From assembly GCF_029227915.1 (NCBI RefSeq), contig NC_079877.1, forward strand, positions 4,030,001-4,094,000: 64,000 bases of DNA. The letters run 5' to 3'. The notes under the pieces are model-generated. The model saw nothing but the letters and a program-made list of their open reading frames with translations. It had not been told where the DNA came from and made no database searches. A program made the position numbers and the translations under genes. Positions 22,925-35,443 of the stretch are shown here, piece after piece. Position 1 is the first letter of the stretch. Each line of letters opens with the position of its first letter. This stretch comes from Hydractinia symbiolongicarpus. Lineage: Eukaryota; Cnidaria; Hydrozoa; Anthoathecata; Hydractiniidae.

Positions 22925-24946
22925 GATTCCGGCTCTTATTTCGTCGGTGCGCGAATCGTATTAGTCCAATTCATGTCAAAGCCTTCTTTATACGCTCTTT
23001 TCTCTCTAATTACTGTAATTAATGAGTGCTTATAATCAAGATGGCCGTTTACAAATTACAACGTAAATTCGCCTCCGGGGAAGATATTGTGCATGTAGCA
23101 TTCACCGTTTAAACTCTTGTGGGTTTCGCTTTGAAATATGTTGACACGGTCTATGAAGATCATTGTTGATTGTTGAATAAACGGAAGGTTTTTATCGGAG
23201 TGGTGTAGGACTAGGGTGCACACGAATCACACACGAGTTATTCTTGTCTTCGGTGACCAAACCAACAATTCCCAATCATACATGCGTGTTATACTTTCAA
23301 GAGATCGTTCTTTCGCGGTGAAGGTGATATTCCCTTCAATTTCAATGAATATGAAACAAAAGAGCTAAATTCCATCAGAAGGATGCGTTGCCAATCCTAG
23401 ATCATTGGATTGTTCATTATACGACGTTCTGACAATGTCTTGTTGTTTTAGATAACTCACATGTCGAAACTATTTTTGTTGCGTACTACATCACATCTAG
23501 AAGGTGTCCATTCACACAAGACACGGTCGATTTTGCGGATTTAAGTACCAATACGCGCTGCATCGTGCGCCTTTTTTGTCAGGGATGAAGAGATAAAAAA
23601 AAAGAATTTTCTAATATGCTTCAAAATTTACGTCAACGTAACCCTGTTTTGACAACTAGGGATACGTTTCCCTGTTTAACATGCTATTAACATTTCTTAT
23701 TAAGAACAATGCTGGAGATGAGTAGTCGAAATGAAATACGTGCGTTTAACGTCACTGCTTCAATTGGACGTTAAGTATTTTTATCCCATGACTTTTCATT
23801 AATGCCCCTGCGCTGTCATTTATATACCCTCGATAACGGCTTGGTTATAAACGGCACTAGCGGGCCTTATACAGTATTATTTACTGATAGCTATTTTAAA
23901 TCAGTATATACGGGAAATCCACAGCACTGATTGGGTAAATGCCTCAACGACGAGCTTCATACAGCCCGGTGCAACTTTTGACCTTGTAACATACATATTA
24001 ATAACTATAAATGCATACAAATAACATTGGAAAAAATAGCCAAACACATCCACACTGAAAAATGAAGTTGCAGTAAATCCTAAATCACGATTCACTCCGT
24101 CAGAATCAGAAAAACATGTTCCACGTTCGGTGTCGCAGATAAAAGAAAATGCTTTTAAAAACATTAACAGCACAATGAAAAACAAGCAAAACAACGTCGA
24201 ATTTATGTGATAAACATGTATTTGAAAAATTGAAACAATAAAACTCAAATGGAAAGTTCTCTATTTTTTTTACAACCTTGTCATCTTACGAGAAATATTA
24301 CTCTCGGTCAGCGTAGCGACCTCGCATGTTCGGTCTATGCTTTTGACCTCGCATAAACTTTCTCGGTACAGATAGACAAGTTATTTTATGTTGTATTAAT
24401 AACGCCCGCAAAAGTAGCCTTTTTGTATTTAGATTTATGCTTTCCGTATCCGCCCTGACATTTTTGACTATCAAAATTGTGGCTCCGAATGAGACAGAAT
24501 TGCCAAGTTGACAAAGTAGCAAAAAACGGCTTTATCCGGTTAAAAACGCCTTGGATAGAAATGCTCACGCCACGCTTGCACGGTTGCATTGCGATTCTGG
24601 GTATGGCGGCGCCAGAAGATTTCAGGCTTTACTAAATAACGCTTACTACTCCTTTCATCAAATACGGACACTCAAGGCACCCTATGCAATAATTCAAATG
24701 TGTTTGGCTGCAGCGACATGACAAAAAGAAAATTGGCAGTCAAATCATTCATCTCCTACTGGATCTTATTGGGAAGGAAAAGTTCATATATTAGAGGTAT
24801 TTATTTGACAACATATTTTTACAACAATGAGTACACTAAAGTTCGCATATAATCTTCCGAAGGTCCTCGTATCTAAACGAAAGGAAGTACATATTAAGCT
24901 CGTGGCCCGAAATGACTTGCTTACAAAAGTGTTCGCGACTTTTACC
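22925..24946. other. Spacer 8
   Basis: Private t23940; t24531 and a24544 are shared with spacer 6 at exactly 6,260 bp. No gene. Confidence 0.78.
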
Positions 24947-26054
24947 TCATCGGTAATAACACCATGGCCCACGACCGGGCAATGAATTATAGCAGCAACC
25001 TCTTTTCATGCATTCGAATTCTGTTATACCAGGATAGCCGCAGTCGTCACGTTCTGTTGCTTTGCGCAGACATTTTTCTAACGAAAATTCAACACAAACC
25101 AGCAGTAAAAACTTTAAGGATCGCGCATTATGTTATTTTGCGACGAATGTGGAGAGCGTACTTCTATGCTTACCTAGGCGGTGGTAGCACCACGGTCCAC
25201 TTTGGTTTAGCAATTCACTATAACAACAGCCTTTCTTCTCGCATGCCCGCTTCGTTATGCTTGGATAACCACAATCATGACGTCTTGTTGCTGCTATTTT
25301 CCGGCATTTTTCTAAAATTACGGATGGAAGAGTACACAATGCTTTCAAAATACCTAATCAGTAAGAGCGGAACAACTTACCTTGCCTGTAATAACACCAC
25401 GGTCCCTTTTCCTTGATCGCGTTGTAACAGCATCCTTTTTTGACGCAATCTGATTTGCTTATCCCAGGGTAACCACAATCTTCACGTTTGTTTGCTTCAA
25501 TCATGGGACAGTTTGCTAGAGTATTTTGAGAAATAATTAGTGGCCCAAATTGTCAGTGTTAATGCCGAAAACATAGTCGAAAATTTACCTTTTTGATGAT
25601 AACACCACGGGCCAGCCACCTTTAATTCGCCATAACAACATCCCTTTCTCAAGCAATCCAACGGACTAATTCCATGGTAGCCACAATCAACGCGCATTGA
25701 CGCCTTTATGTTTCGACATTTTGCTATTACGAAACAAATTAGGTAGATTCACAACTAAAATGCAATGACAACCCCCTCAAGTGTAAGAAGCCGTATTACC
25801 TCCACATGTGTTGCAAAGCCTTGGGCAATGACTGGAAACGATTTTCTTTGAACAACTAGTTGATCTAACCACAGAGCACAAGATATTTCTGTTGCTGCAA
25901 ACTCTTGTAGCTGAAAAATTAAGAACAAATGCAATTTTTTTATTATTGCGACGAAACATTGACGGCAATTGCAATGAAGAAGCATTAAAATACCTGTGGC
26001 AGCGGCAAAAGCCAAAACAACAAAACAAATCACGTAAATCTGATATTTCCTCAT
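24947..26054 (-). CDS. Four-trefoil secreted protein, copy 9 (R64Q, G128S)
   Basis: Exons: 25994-26054, 25589-25723, 25381-25515, 25174-25311, 24947-25077. TATA box 26116-26122, AATAAA 24800-24805. This is the most altered full-length protein in the window. The change at 25594 turns Arg64, right after CYH of domain 1, into Gln. The change at 25261 turns Gly128 of the CGYPGI motif in domain 3 into Ser. That glycine is present in all four domains here, so G128S could affect folding. All cysteines are kept. Confidence 0.85.
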
Positions 26055-28076
26055 GATTCCGGCTCTTATTTCGTCGGTGCGCGAATCGTATTAGTCCAAT
26101 TCATGTCAAAGCCTTCTTTATACGCTCTTTTCTCTCTAATTACTGTAATTAATGAGTGCTTATAATCAAGATGGCCGTTTACAAATTACAACGTAAATTC
26201 GCCTCCGGGGAAGATATTGTGCATGTAGCATTCACCGTTTAAACTCTTGTGGGTTTCGCTTTGAAATATGTTGACACGGTCTATGAAGATCATTGTTGAT
26301 TGTTGAATAAACGGAAGGTTTTTATCGGAGTGGTGTAGGACTAGGGTGCACACGAATCACACACGAGTTATTCTTGTCTTCGGTGACCAAACCAACAATT
26401 CCCAATCATACATGCGTGTTATACTTTCAAGAGATCGTTCTTTCGCGGTGAAGGTGATATTCCCTTCAATTTCAATGAATATGAAACAAAAGAGCTAAAT
26501 TCCATCAGAAGGATGCGTTGCCAATCCTAGATCATTGGATTGTTCATTATACGACGTTCTGACAATGTCTTGTTGTTTTAGATAACTCACATGTCGAAAC
26601 TATTTTTGTTGCGTACTACATCACATCTAGAAGGTGTCCATTCACACAAGACACGGTCGATTTTGCGGATTTAAGTACCAATACGCGCTGCATCGTGCGC
26701 CTTTTTTGTCAGGGATGAAGAGATAAAAAAAAAGAATTTTCTAATATGCTTCAAAATTTACGTCAACGTAACCCTGTTTTGACAACTAGGGATACGTTTC
26801 CCTGTTTAACATGCTATTAACATTTCTTATTAAGAACAATGCTGGAGATGAGTAGTCGAAATGAAATACGTGCGTTTAACGTCACTGCTTCAATTGGACG
26901 TTAAGTATTTTTATCCCATGACTTTTCATTAATGCCCCTGCGCTGTCATTTATATACCCTCGATAACGGCTTGGTTATAAACGGCACTAGCGGGCCTTAT
27001 ACAGTATTATTTACTGATAGCTATTTTAAATCAGTATATACGGGAAATCCACAGCACTGATTGGGTAAAAGCCTCAACGACGAGCTTCATACAGCCCGGT
27101 GCAACTTTTGACCTTGTAACATACATATTAATAACTATAAATGCATACAAATAACATTGGAAAAAATAGCCAAACACATCCACACTGAAAAATGAAGTTG
27201 CAGTAAATCCTAAATCACGATTCACTCCGTAAGAATCAGAAAAACATGTTCCACGTTCGGTGTCGCAGATAAAAGAAAATGCTTTTAAAAACATTAACAG
27301 CACAATGAAAAACAAGCAAAACAACGTCGAATTTATGTGATAAACATGTATTTGAAAAATTGAAACAATAAAACTCAAATGGAAAGTTCTCTATTTTTTT
27401 TACAACCTTGTCATCTTACGAGAAATATTACTCTCGGTCAGCGTAGCGACCTCGCATGTTCGGTCTATGCTTTTGACCTCGCATAAACTTTCTCGGTACA
27501 GATAGACAAGTTATTTTATGTTGTATTAATAACGCCCGCAAAAGTAGCCTTTTTGTATTTAGATTTATGCTTTCCGTATCCGCCCTGACATTTTTGACTA
27601 TCAAAATTGTGGCTCCGAATGAGACAGAATTGCCAAGTTGACAAAGTAGCAAAAAACGGCATTATCCGGTTAATAACGCCTTGGATAGAAATGCTCACGC
27701 CACGCTTGCACGGTTGCATTGCGATTCTGGGTATGGCGGCGCCAGAAGATTTCAGGCTTTACTAAATAACGCTTACTACTCCTTTCATCAAATACGGACA
27801 CTCAAGGCACCCTATGCAATAATTCAAATGTGTTTGGCTGCAGCGACATGACAAAAAGAAAATTGGCAGTCAAATCATTCATCTCCTGCTGGATCTTATT
27901 GGGAAGGAAAAGTTCATATATTAGAGGTATTTATTTGACAACATATTTTTACAACAATGAGTACACTAAAGTTCGCATATAATCTTCCGAAGGTCCTCGT
28001 ATCTAAACGAAAGGAAGTACATATTAAGCTCGTGGCCCGAAATGACTTGCTTACAAAAGTGTTCGCAACTTTTACC
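26055..28076. other. Spacer 9
   Basis: a27231 is shared with spacers 1 and 5. Private g27888, and a28067 in the 3' UTR of copy 10. No gene. Confidence 0.78.
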
Positions 28077-29184
28077 TCATCGGTAATAACACCATGGCCC
28101 ACGACCGGGCAATGAATTATAGCAGCAACCTCTTTTCATGCATTCGAATTCTGTTATACCAGGATAGCCGCAGTCGTCACGTTCTGTTGCTTTGCGCAGA
28201 CATTTTTCTAACGAAAATTCAACACAAACCAGCAGTAAAAACTTTAAGGATCGCGCATTATGTTATTTTGCGACGAATGTGGAGAGCGTACTTCTATGCT
28301 TACCTAGGCGGTGGTAGCACCACGGTCCACTTTGGTTTAGCAATTCACTATAACAACAGCCTTTCTTCTCGCATGCCCGCTTCGTTATGCCTGGATAACC
28401 ACAATCATGACGTCTTGTTGCTGCTATTTTCCGGCATTTTTCTAAAATTACGGATGGAAGAGTACACAATGCTTTCAAAATACCTAATCAGTAAGAGCGG
28501 AACAACTTACCTTGCCTGTAATAACACCACGGTCCCTTTTCCTTGATCGCGTTGTAACAGCATCCTTTTTTGACGCAATCTGATTTGCTTATCCCAGGGT
28601 AACCACAATCTTCACGTTTGTTTGCTTCAATCATGGGACAGTTTGCTAGAGTATTTTGAGAAATAATTAGTGGCCCAAATTGTCAGTGTTAATGCCGAAA
28701 ACATAGTCGAAAATTTACCTTTTCGATGATAACACCACGGGCCAGCCACCTTTAATTCGCCATAACAACATCCCTTTCTCAAGCAATCCAACGGACTAAT
28801 TCCATGGTAGCCACAATCAACGCGCATTGACGCCTTTATGTTTCGACATTTTGCTATTACGAAACAAATTAGGTAGATTCACAACTAAAATGCAATGACA
28901 ACCCCCTCAAGTGTAAGAAGCCGTATTACCTCCACATGTGTTGCAAAGCCTTGGGCAATGACTGGAAACGATTTTCTTTGAACAACTAGTTGATCTAACC
29001 ACAGAGCACAAGATATTTCTGTTGCTGCAAACTCTTGTAGCTGAAAAATTAAGAACAAATGCAATTTTTTTATTATTGCGACGAAACATTGACGGCAATT
29101 GCAATGAAGAAGCATTAAAATACCTGTGGCAGCGGCAAAAGCCAAAACAACAAAACAAATCACGTAAATCTGATATTTCCTCAT
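28077..29184 (-). CDS. Four-trefoil secreted protein, copy 10
   Basis: Exons: 29124-29184, 28719-28853, 28511-28645, 28304-28441, 28077-28207. TATA box 29246-29252, AATAAA 27930-27935. The protein equals the consensus. One CpG-to-CpA change at 28067 lies in the 3' UTR, 10 nt past the stop. Confidence 0.88.
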
Positions 29185-31205
29185 GATTCCGGCTCTTATT
29201 TCGTCGGTGCGCGAATCGTATTAGTCCAATTCATGTCAAAGCCTTCTTTATACGCTCTTTTCTCTCTAATTACTGTAATTAATGAGTGCTTATAATCAAG
29301 ATGGCCGTTTACAAATTACAACGTAAATTCGCCTCCGGGGAAGATATTGTGCATGTAGCATTCACCGTTTAAACTCTTGTGGGTTTCGCTTTGAAATATG
29401 TTGACACGGTCTATGAAGATCATTGTTGATTGTTGAATAAACGGAAGGTTTTTATCGGAGTGGTGTAGGACTAGGGTGCACACGAATCACACACGAGTTA
29501 TTCTTGTCTTCGGTGACCAAACCAACAATTCCCAATCATACATGCGTGTTATACTTTCAAGAGATCGTTCTTTCGCGGTGAAGGTGATATTCCCTTCAAT
29601 TTCAATGAATATGAAACAAAAGAGCTAAATTCCATCAGAAGGATGCGTTGCCAATCCTAGATCATTGGATTGTTCATTATACGACGTTCTGACAATGTCT
29701 TGTTGTTTTAGATAACTCACATGTCGAAACTATTTTTGTTGCGTACTACATCACATCTAGAAGGTGTCCATTCACACAAGACACGGTCGATTTTGCGGAT
29801 TTAAGTACCAATACGCGCTGCATCGTGCGCCTTTTTTGTCAGGGATGAAGAGATAAAAAAAAAGAATTTTCTAATATGCTTCAAAATTTACGTCAACGTA
29901 ACCCTGTTTTGACAACTAGGGATACGTTTCCCTGTTTAACATGCTATTAACATTTCTTATTAAGAACAATGCTGGAGATGAGTAGTCGAAATGAAATACG
30001 TGCGTTTAACGTCACTGCTTCAATTGGACGTTAAGTATTTTTATCCCATGACTTTTCATTAATGCCCCTGCGCTGTCATTTATATACCCTCGATAACGGC
30101 TTGGTTATAAACGGCACTAGCGGGCCTTATACAGTATTATTTACTGATAGCTATTTTAAATCAGTATATACGGGAAATCCACAGCACTGATTGGGTAAAA
30201 GCCTCAACGACGAGCTTCATACAGCCCGGTGCAACTTTTGACCTTGTAACATACATATTAATAACTATAAATGCATACAAATAACATTGGAAAAAATAGC
30301 CAAACACATCCACACTGAAAAATGAAGTTGCAGTAAATCCTAAATCACGATTCACTCCGTCAGAATCAGAAAAACATGTTCCACGTTCGGTGTCGCAGAT
30401 AAAAGAAAATGCTTTTAAAAACATTAACAGCACAATGAAAAACAAGCAAAACAACGTCGAATTTATGTGATAAACATGTATTTGAAAAATTGAAACAATA
30501 AAACTCAAATGGAAAGTTCTCTATTTTTTTACAACCTTGTCATCTTACGAGAAATATTACTCTCGGTCAGCGTAGCGACCTCGCATGTTCGGTCTATGCT
30601 TTTGACCTCGCATAAACTTTCTCGGTACAGATAGACAAGTTATTTTATGTTGTATTAATAACGCCCGCAAAAGTAGCCTTTTTGTATTTAGATTTATGCT
30701 TTCCGTATCCGCCCTGACATTTTTGACTATCAAAATTGTGGCTCCGAATGAGACAGAATTGCCAAGTTGACAAAGTAGCAAAAAACGGCATTATCCGGTT
30801 AATAACGCCTTGGATAGAAATGCTCACGCCACGCTTGCACGGTTGCATTGCGATTCTGGGTATGGCGGCGCCAGAAGATTTCAGGCTTTACTAAATAACG
30901 CTTACTACTCCTTTCATCAAATACGGACACTCAAGGCACCCTATGCAATAATTCAAATGTGTTTGGCTGCAGCGACATGACAAAAAGAAAATTGGCAGTC
31001 AAATCATTCATCTCCTACTGGATCTTATTGGGAAGGAAAAGTTCATATATTAGAGGTATTTATTTGACAACATATTTTTACAACAATGAGTACACTAAAG
31101 TTCGCATATAATCTTCCGAAGGTCCTCGTATCTAAACGAAAGGAAGTACATATTAAGCTCGTGGCCCGAAATGACTTGCTTACAAAAGTGTTCGCGACTT
31201 TTACC
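29185..31205. other. Spacer 10
   Basis: Has a T7 tract near 30523-30529, where most units have T8, making this unit 3,129 bp. Otherwise consensus; no gene. Confidence 0.76.
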
Positions 31206-32313
31206 TCATCGGTAATAACACCATGGCCCACGACCGGGCAATGAATTATAGCAGCAACCTCTTTTCATGCATTCGAATTCTGTTATACCAGGATAGCCGC
31301 AGTCGTCACGTTCTGTTGCTTTGCGCAGACATTTTTCTAACGAAAATTCAACACAAACCAGCAGTAAAAACTTTAAGGATCGCGCATTATGTTATTTTGC
31401 GACGAATGTGGAGAGCGTACTTCTATGCTTACCTAGGCGGTGGTAGCACCACGGTCCACTTTGGTTTAGCAATTCACTATAACAACAGCCTTTCTTCTCG
31501 CATGCCCGCTTCGTTATGCCTGGATAACCACAATCATGACGTCTTGTTGCTGCTATTTTCCGGCATTTTTCTAAAATTACGGATGGAAGAGTACACAATG
31601 CTTTCAAAATACCTAATCAGTAAGAGCGGAACAACTTACCTTGCCTGTAATAACACCACGGTCCCTTTTCCTTGATCGCGTTGTAACAGCATCCTTTTTT
31701 GACGCAATCTGATTTGCTTATCCCAGGGTAACCACAATCTTAACGTTTGTTTGCTTCAATCATGGGACAGTTTGCTAGAGTATTTTGAGAAATAATTAGT
31801 GGCCCAAATTGTCAGTGTTAATGCCGAAAACATAGTCGAAAATTTACCTTTTCGATGATAACACCACGGGCCAGCCACCTTTAATTCGCCATAACAACAT
31901 CCCTTTCTCAAGCAATCCAACGGACTAATTCCATGGTAGCCACAATCAACGCGCATTGACGCCTTTATGTTTCGACATTTTGCTATTACGAAACAAATTA
32001 GGTAGATTCACAACTAAAATGCAATGACAACCCCCTCAAGTGTAAGAAGCCGTATTACCTCCACATGTGTTGCAAAGCCTTGGGCAATGACTGGAAACGA
32101 TTTTCTTTGAACAACTAGTTGATCTAACCACAGAGCACAAGATATTTCTGTTGCTGCAAACTCTTGTAGCTGAAAAGTTAAGAACAAATGCAATTTTTTT
32201 ATTATTGCGACGAAACATTGACGGCAATTGCAATGAAGAAGCATTAAAATACCTGTGGCAGCGGCAAAAGCCAAAACAACAAAACAAATCACGTAAATCT
32301 GATATTTCCTCAT
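31206..32313 (-). pseudogene. Four-trefoil gene, copy 11, with nonsense change at start of domain 2 (E77 to stop)
   Basis: Exons: 32253-32313, 31848-31982, 31640-31774, 31433-31570, 31206-31336. TATA box 32375-32381, AATAAA 31059-31064. At 31742 the plus strand has a instead of c, so codon 77 (31740-31742) becomes TAA instead of GAA, two codons before the second cysteine of domain 2. The product would be 76 aa: signal peptide, one complete trefoil domain and an unfolded stub with a single cysteine. Because the stop is early and followed by three introns, decay of the mRNA is likely where that pathway exists. Splice sites and promoter are unchanged. Intron 1 also differs at 32177. Confidence 0.82.
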
Positions 32314-34335
32314 GATTCCGGCTCTTATTTCGTCGGTGCGCGAATCGTATTAGTCCAATTCATGTCAAAGCCTTCTTTATACGCTCTTTTCTCTCTAATT
32401 ACTGTAATTAATGAGTGCTTATAATCAAGATGGCCGTTTACAAATTACAACGTAAATTCGCCTCCGGGGAAGATATTGTGCATGTAGCATTCACCGTTTA
32501 AACTCTTGTGGGTTTCGCTTTGAAATATGTTGACACGGTCTATGAAGATCATTGTTGATTGTTGAATAAACGGAAGGTTTTTATCGGAGTGGTGTAGGAC
32601 TAGGGTGCACACGAATCACACACGAGTTATTCTTGTCTTCGGTGACCAAACCAACAATTCCCAATCATACATGCGTGTTATACTTTCAAGAGATCGTTCT
32701 TTCGCGGTGAAGGTGATATTCCCTTCAATTTCAATGAATATGAAACAAAAGAGCTAAATTCCATCAGAAGGATGCGTTGCCAATCCTAGATCATTGGATT
32801 GTTCATTATACGACGTTCTGACAATGTCTTGTTGTTTTAGATAACTCACATGTCGAAACTATTTTTGTTGCGTACTACATCACATCTAGAAGGTGTCCAT
32901 TCACACAAGACACGGTCGATTTTGCGGATTTAAGTACCAATACGCGCTGCATCGTGCGCCTTTTTTGTCAGAGATGAAGAGATAAAAAAAAAGAATTTTC
33001 TAATATGCTTCAAAATTTACGTCAACGTAACCCTGTTTTGACAACTAGGGATACGTTTCCCTGTTTAACATGCTATTAACATTTCTTATTAAGAACAATG
33101 CTGGAGATGAGTAGTCGAAATGAAATACGTGCGTTTAACGTCACTGCTTCAATTGGACGTTAAGTATTTTTATCCCATGACTTTTCATTAATGCCCCTGC
33201 GCTGTCATTTATATACCCTCGATAACGGCTTGGTTATAAACGGCACTAGCGGGCCTTATACAGTATTATTTACTGATAGCTATTTTAAATCAGTATATAC
33301 GGGAAATCCACAGCACTGATTGGGTAAAAGCCTCAACGACGAGCTTCATACAGCCCGGTGCAACTTTTGACCTTGTAACATACATATTAATAACTATAAA
33401 TGCATACAAATAACATTGGAAAAAATAGCCAAACACATCCACACTGAAAAATGAAGTTGCAGTAAATCCTAAATCACGATTCACTCCGTCAGAATCAGAA
33501 AAACATGTTCCACGTTCGGTGTCGCAGATAAAAGAAAATGCTTTTAAAAACATTAACAGCACAATGAAAAACAAGCAAAACAACGTCGAATTTATGTGAT
33601 AAACATGTATTTGAAAAATTGAAACAATAAAACTCAAATGGAAAGTTCTCTATTTTTTTTACAACCTTGTCATCTTACGAGAAATATTACTCTCGGTCAG
33701 CGTAGCGACCTCGCATGTTCGGTCTATGCTTTTGACCTCGCATAAACTTTCTCGGTACAGATAGACAAGTTATTTTATGTTGTATTAATAACGCCCGCAA
33801 AAGTAGCCTTTTTGTATTTAGATTTATGCTTTCCGTATCCGCCCTGACATTTTTGACTATCAAAATTGTGGCTCCGAATGAGACAGAATTGCCAAGTTGA
33901 CAAAGTAGCAAAAAACGGCATTACCCGGTTAATAACGCCTTGGATAGAAATGCTCACGCCACGCTTGCACGGTTGCATTGCGATTCTGGGTATGGCGGCG
34001 CCAGAAGATTTCAGGCTTTACTAAATAACGCTTACTACTCCTTTCATCAAATACGGACACTCAAGGCACCCTATGCAATAATTCAAATGTGTTTGGCTGC
34101 AGCGACATGACAAAAAGAAAATTGGCAGTCAAATCATTCATCTCCTACTGGATCTTATTGGGAAGGAAAAGTTCATATATTAGAGGTATTTATTTGACAA
34201 CATATTTTTACAACAATGAGTACACTAAAGTTCGCATATAATCTTCCGAAGGTCCTCGTATCTAAACGAAAGGAAGTACATATTAAGCTCGTGGCCCGAA
34301 ATGACTTGCTTACAAAAGTGTTCGCGACTTTTACC
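32314..34335. other. Spacer 11
   Basis: a32972 and c33924 are shared only with spacer 12, one unit away. No gene. Confidence 0.78.
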
Positions 34336-35443
34336 TCATCGGTAATAACACCATGGCCCACGACCGGGCAATGAATTATAGCAGCAACCTCTTTTCATGC
34401 ATTCGAATTCTGTTATACCAGGATAGCCGCAGTCGTCACGTTCTGTTGCTTTGCGCAGACATTTTTCTAACGAAAATTCAACACAAACCAGCAGTAAAAA
34501 CTTTAAGGATCGCGCATTATGTTATTTTGCGACGAATGTGGAGAGCGTACTTCTATGCTTACCTAGGCGGTGGTAGCACCACGGTCCACTTTGGTTTAGC
34601 AATTCACTATAACAACAGCCTTTCTTCTCGCATGCCCGCTTCGTTATGCCTGGATAACCACAATCATGACGTCTTGTTGCTGCTATTTTCCGGCATTTTT
34701 CTAAAATTACGGATGAAAGAGTACACAATGCTTTCAAAATACCTAATCAGTAAGAGCGGAACAACTTACCTTGCCTGTAATAACACCACGGTCCCTTTTC
34801 CTTGATCGCGTTGTAACAGCATCCTTTTTTGACGCAATCTGATTTGCTTATCCCAGGGTAACCACAATCTTCACGTTTGTTTGCTTCAATCATGGGACAG
34901 TTTGCTAGAGTATTTTGAGAAATAATTAGTGGCCCAAATTGTCAGTGTTAATGCCGAAAACATAGTCGAAAATTTACCTTTTCGATGATAACACCACGGG
35001 CCAGCCACCTTTAATTCGCCATAACAACATCCCTTTCTCAAGCAATCCAACGGACTAATTCCATGGTAGCCACAATCAACGCGCATTGACGCCTTTATGT
35101 TTCGACATTTTGCTATTACGAAACAAATTAGGTAGATTCACAACTAAAATGCAATGACAACCCCCTCAAGTGTAAGAAGCCGTATTACCTCCACATGTGT
35201 TGCAAAGCCTTGGGCAATGACTGGAAACGATTTTCTTTGAACAACTAGTTGATCTAACCACAGAGCACAAGATATTTCTGTTGCTGCAAACTCTTGTAGC
35301 TGAAAAATTAAGAACAAATGCAATTTTTTTATTATTGCGACGAAACATTGACGGCAATTGCAATGAAGAAGCATTAAAATACCTGTGGCAGCGGCAAAAG
35401 CCAAAACAACAAAACAAATCACGTAAATCTGATATTTCCTCAT
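34336..35443 (-). CDS. Four-trefoil secreted protein, copy 12
   Basis: Exons: 35383-35443, 34978-35112, 34770-34904, 34563-34700, 34336-34466. TATA box 35505-35511, AATAAA 34189-34194. The protein equals the consensus. Intron 3 carries a variant at 34716 that is shared only with copy 13, marking the two as recent sisters. Confidence 0.87.
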
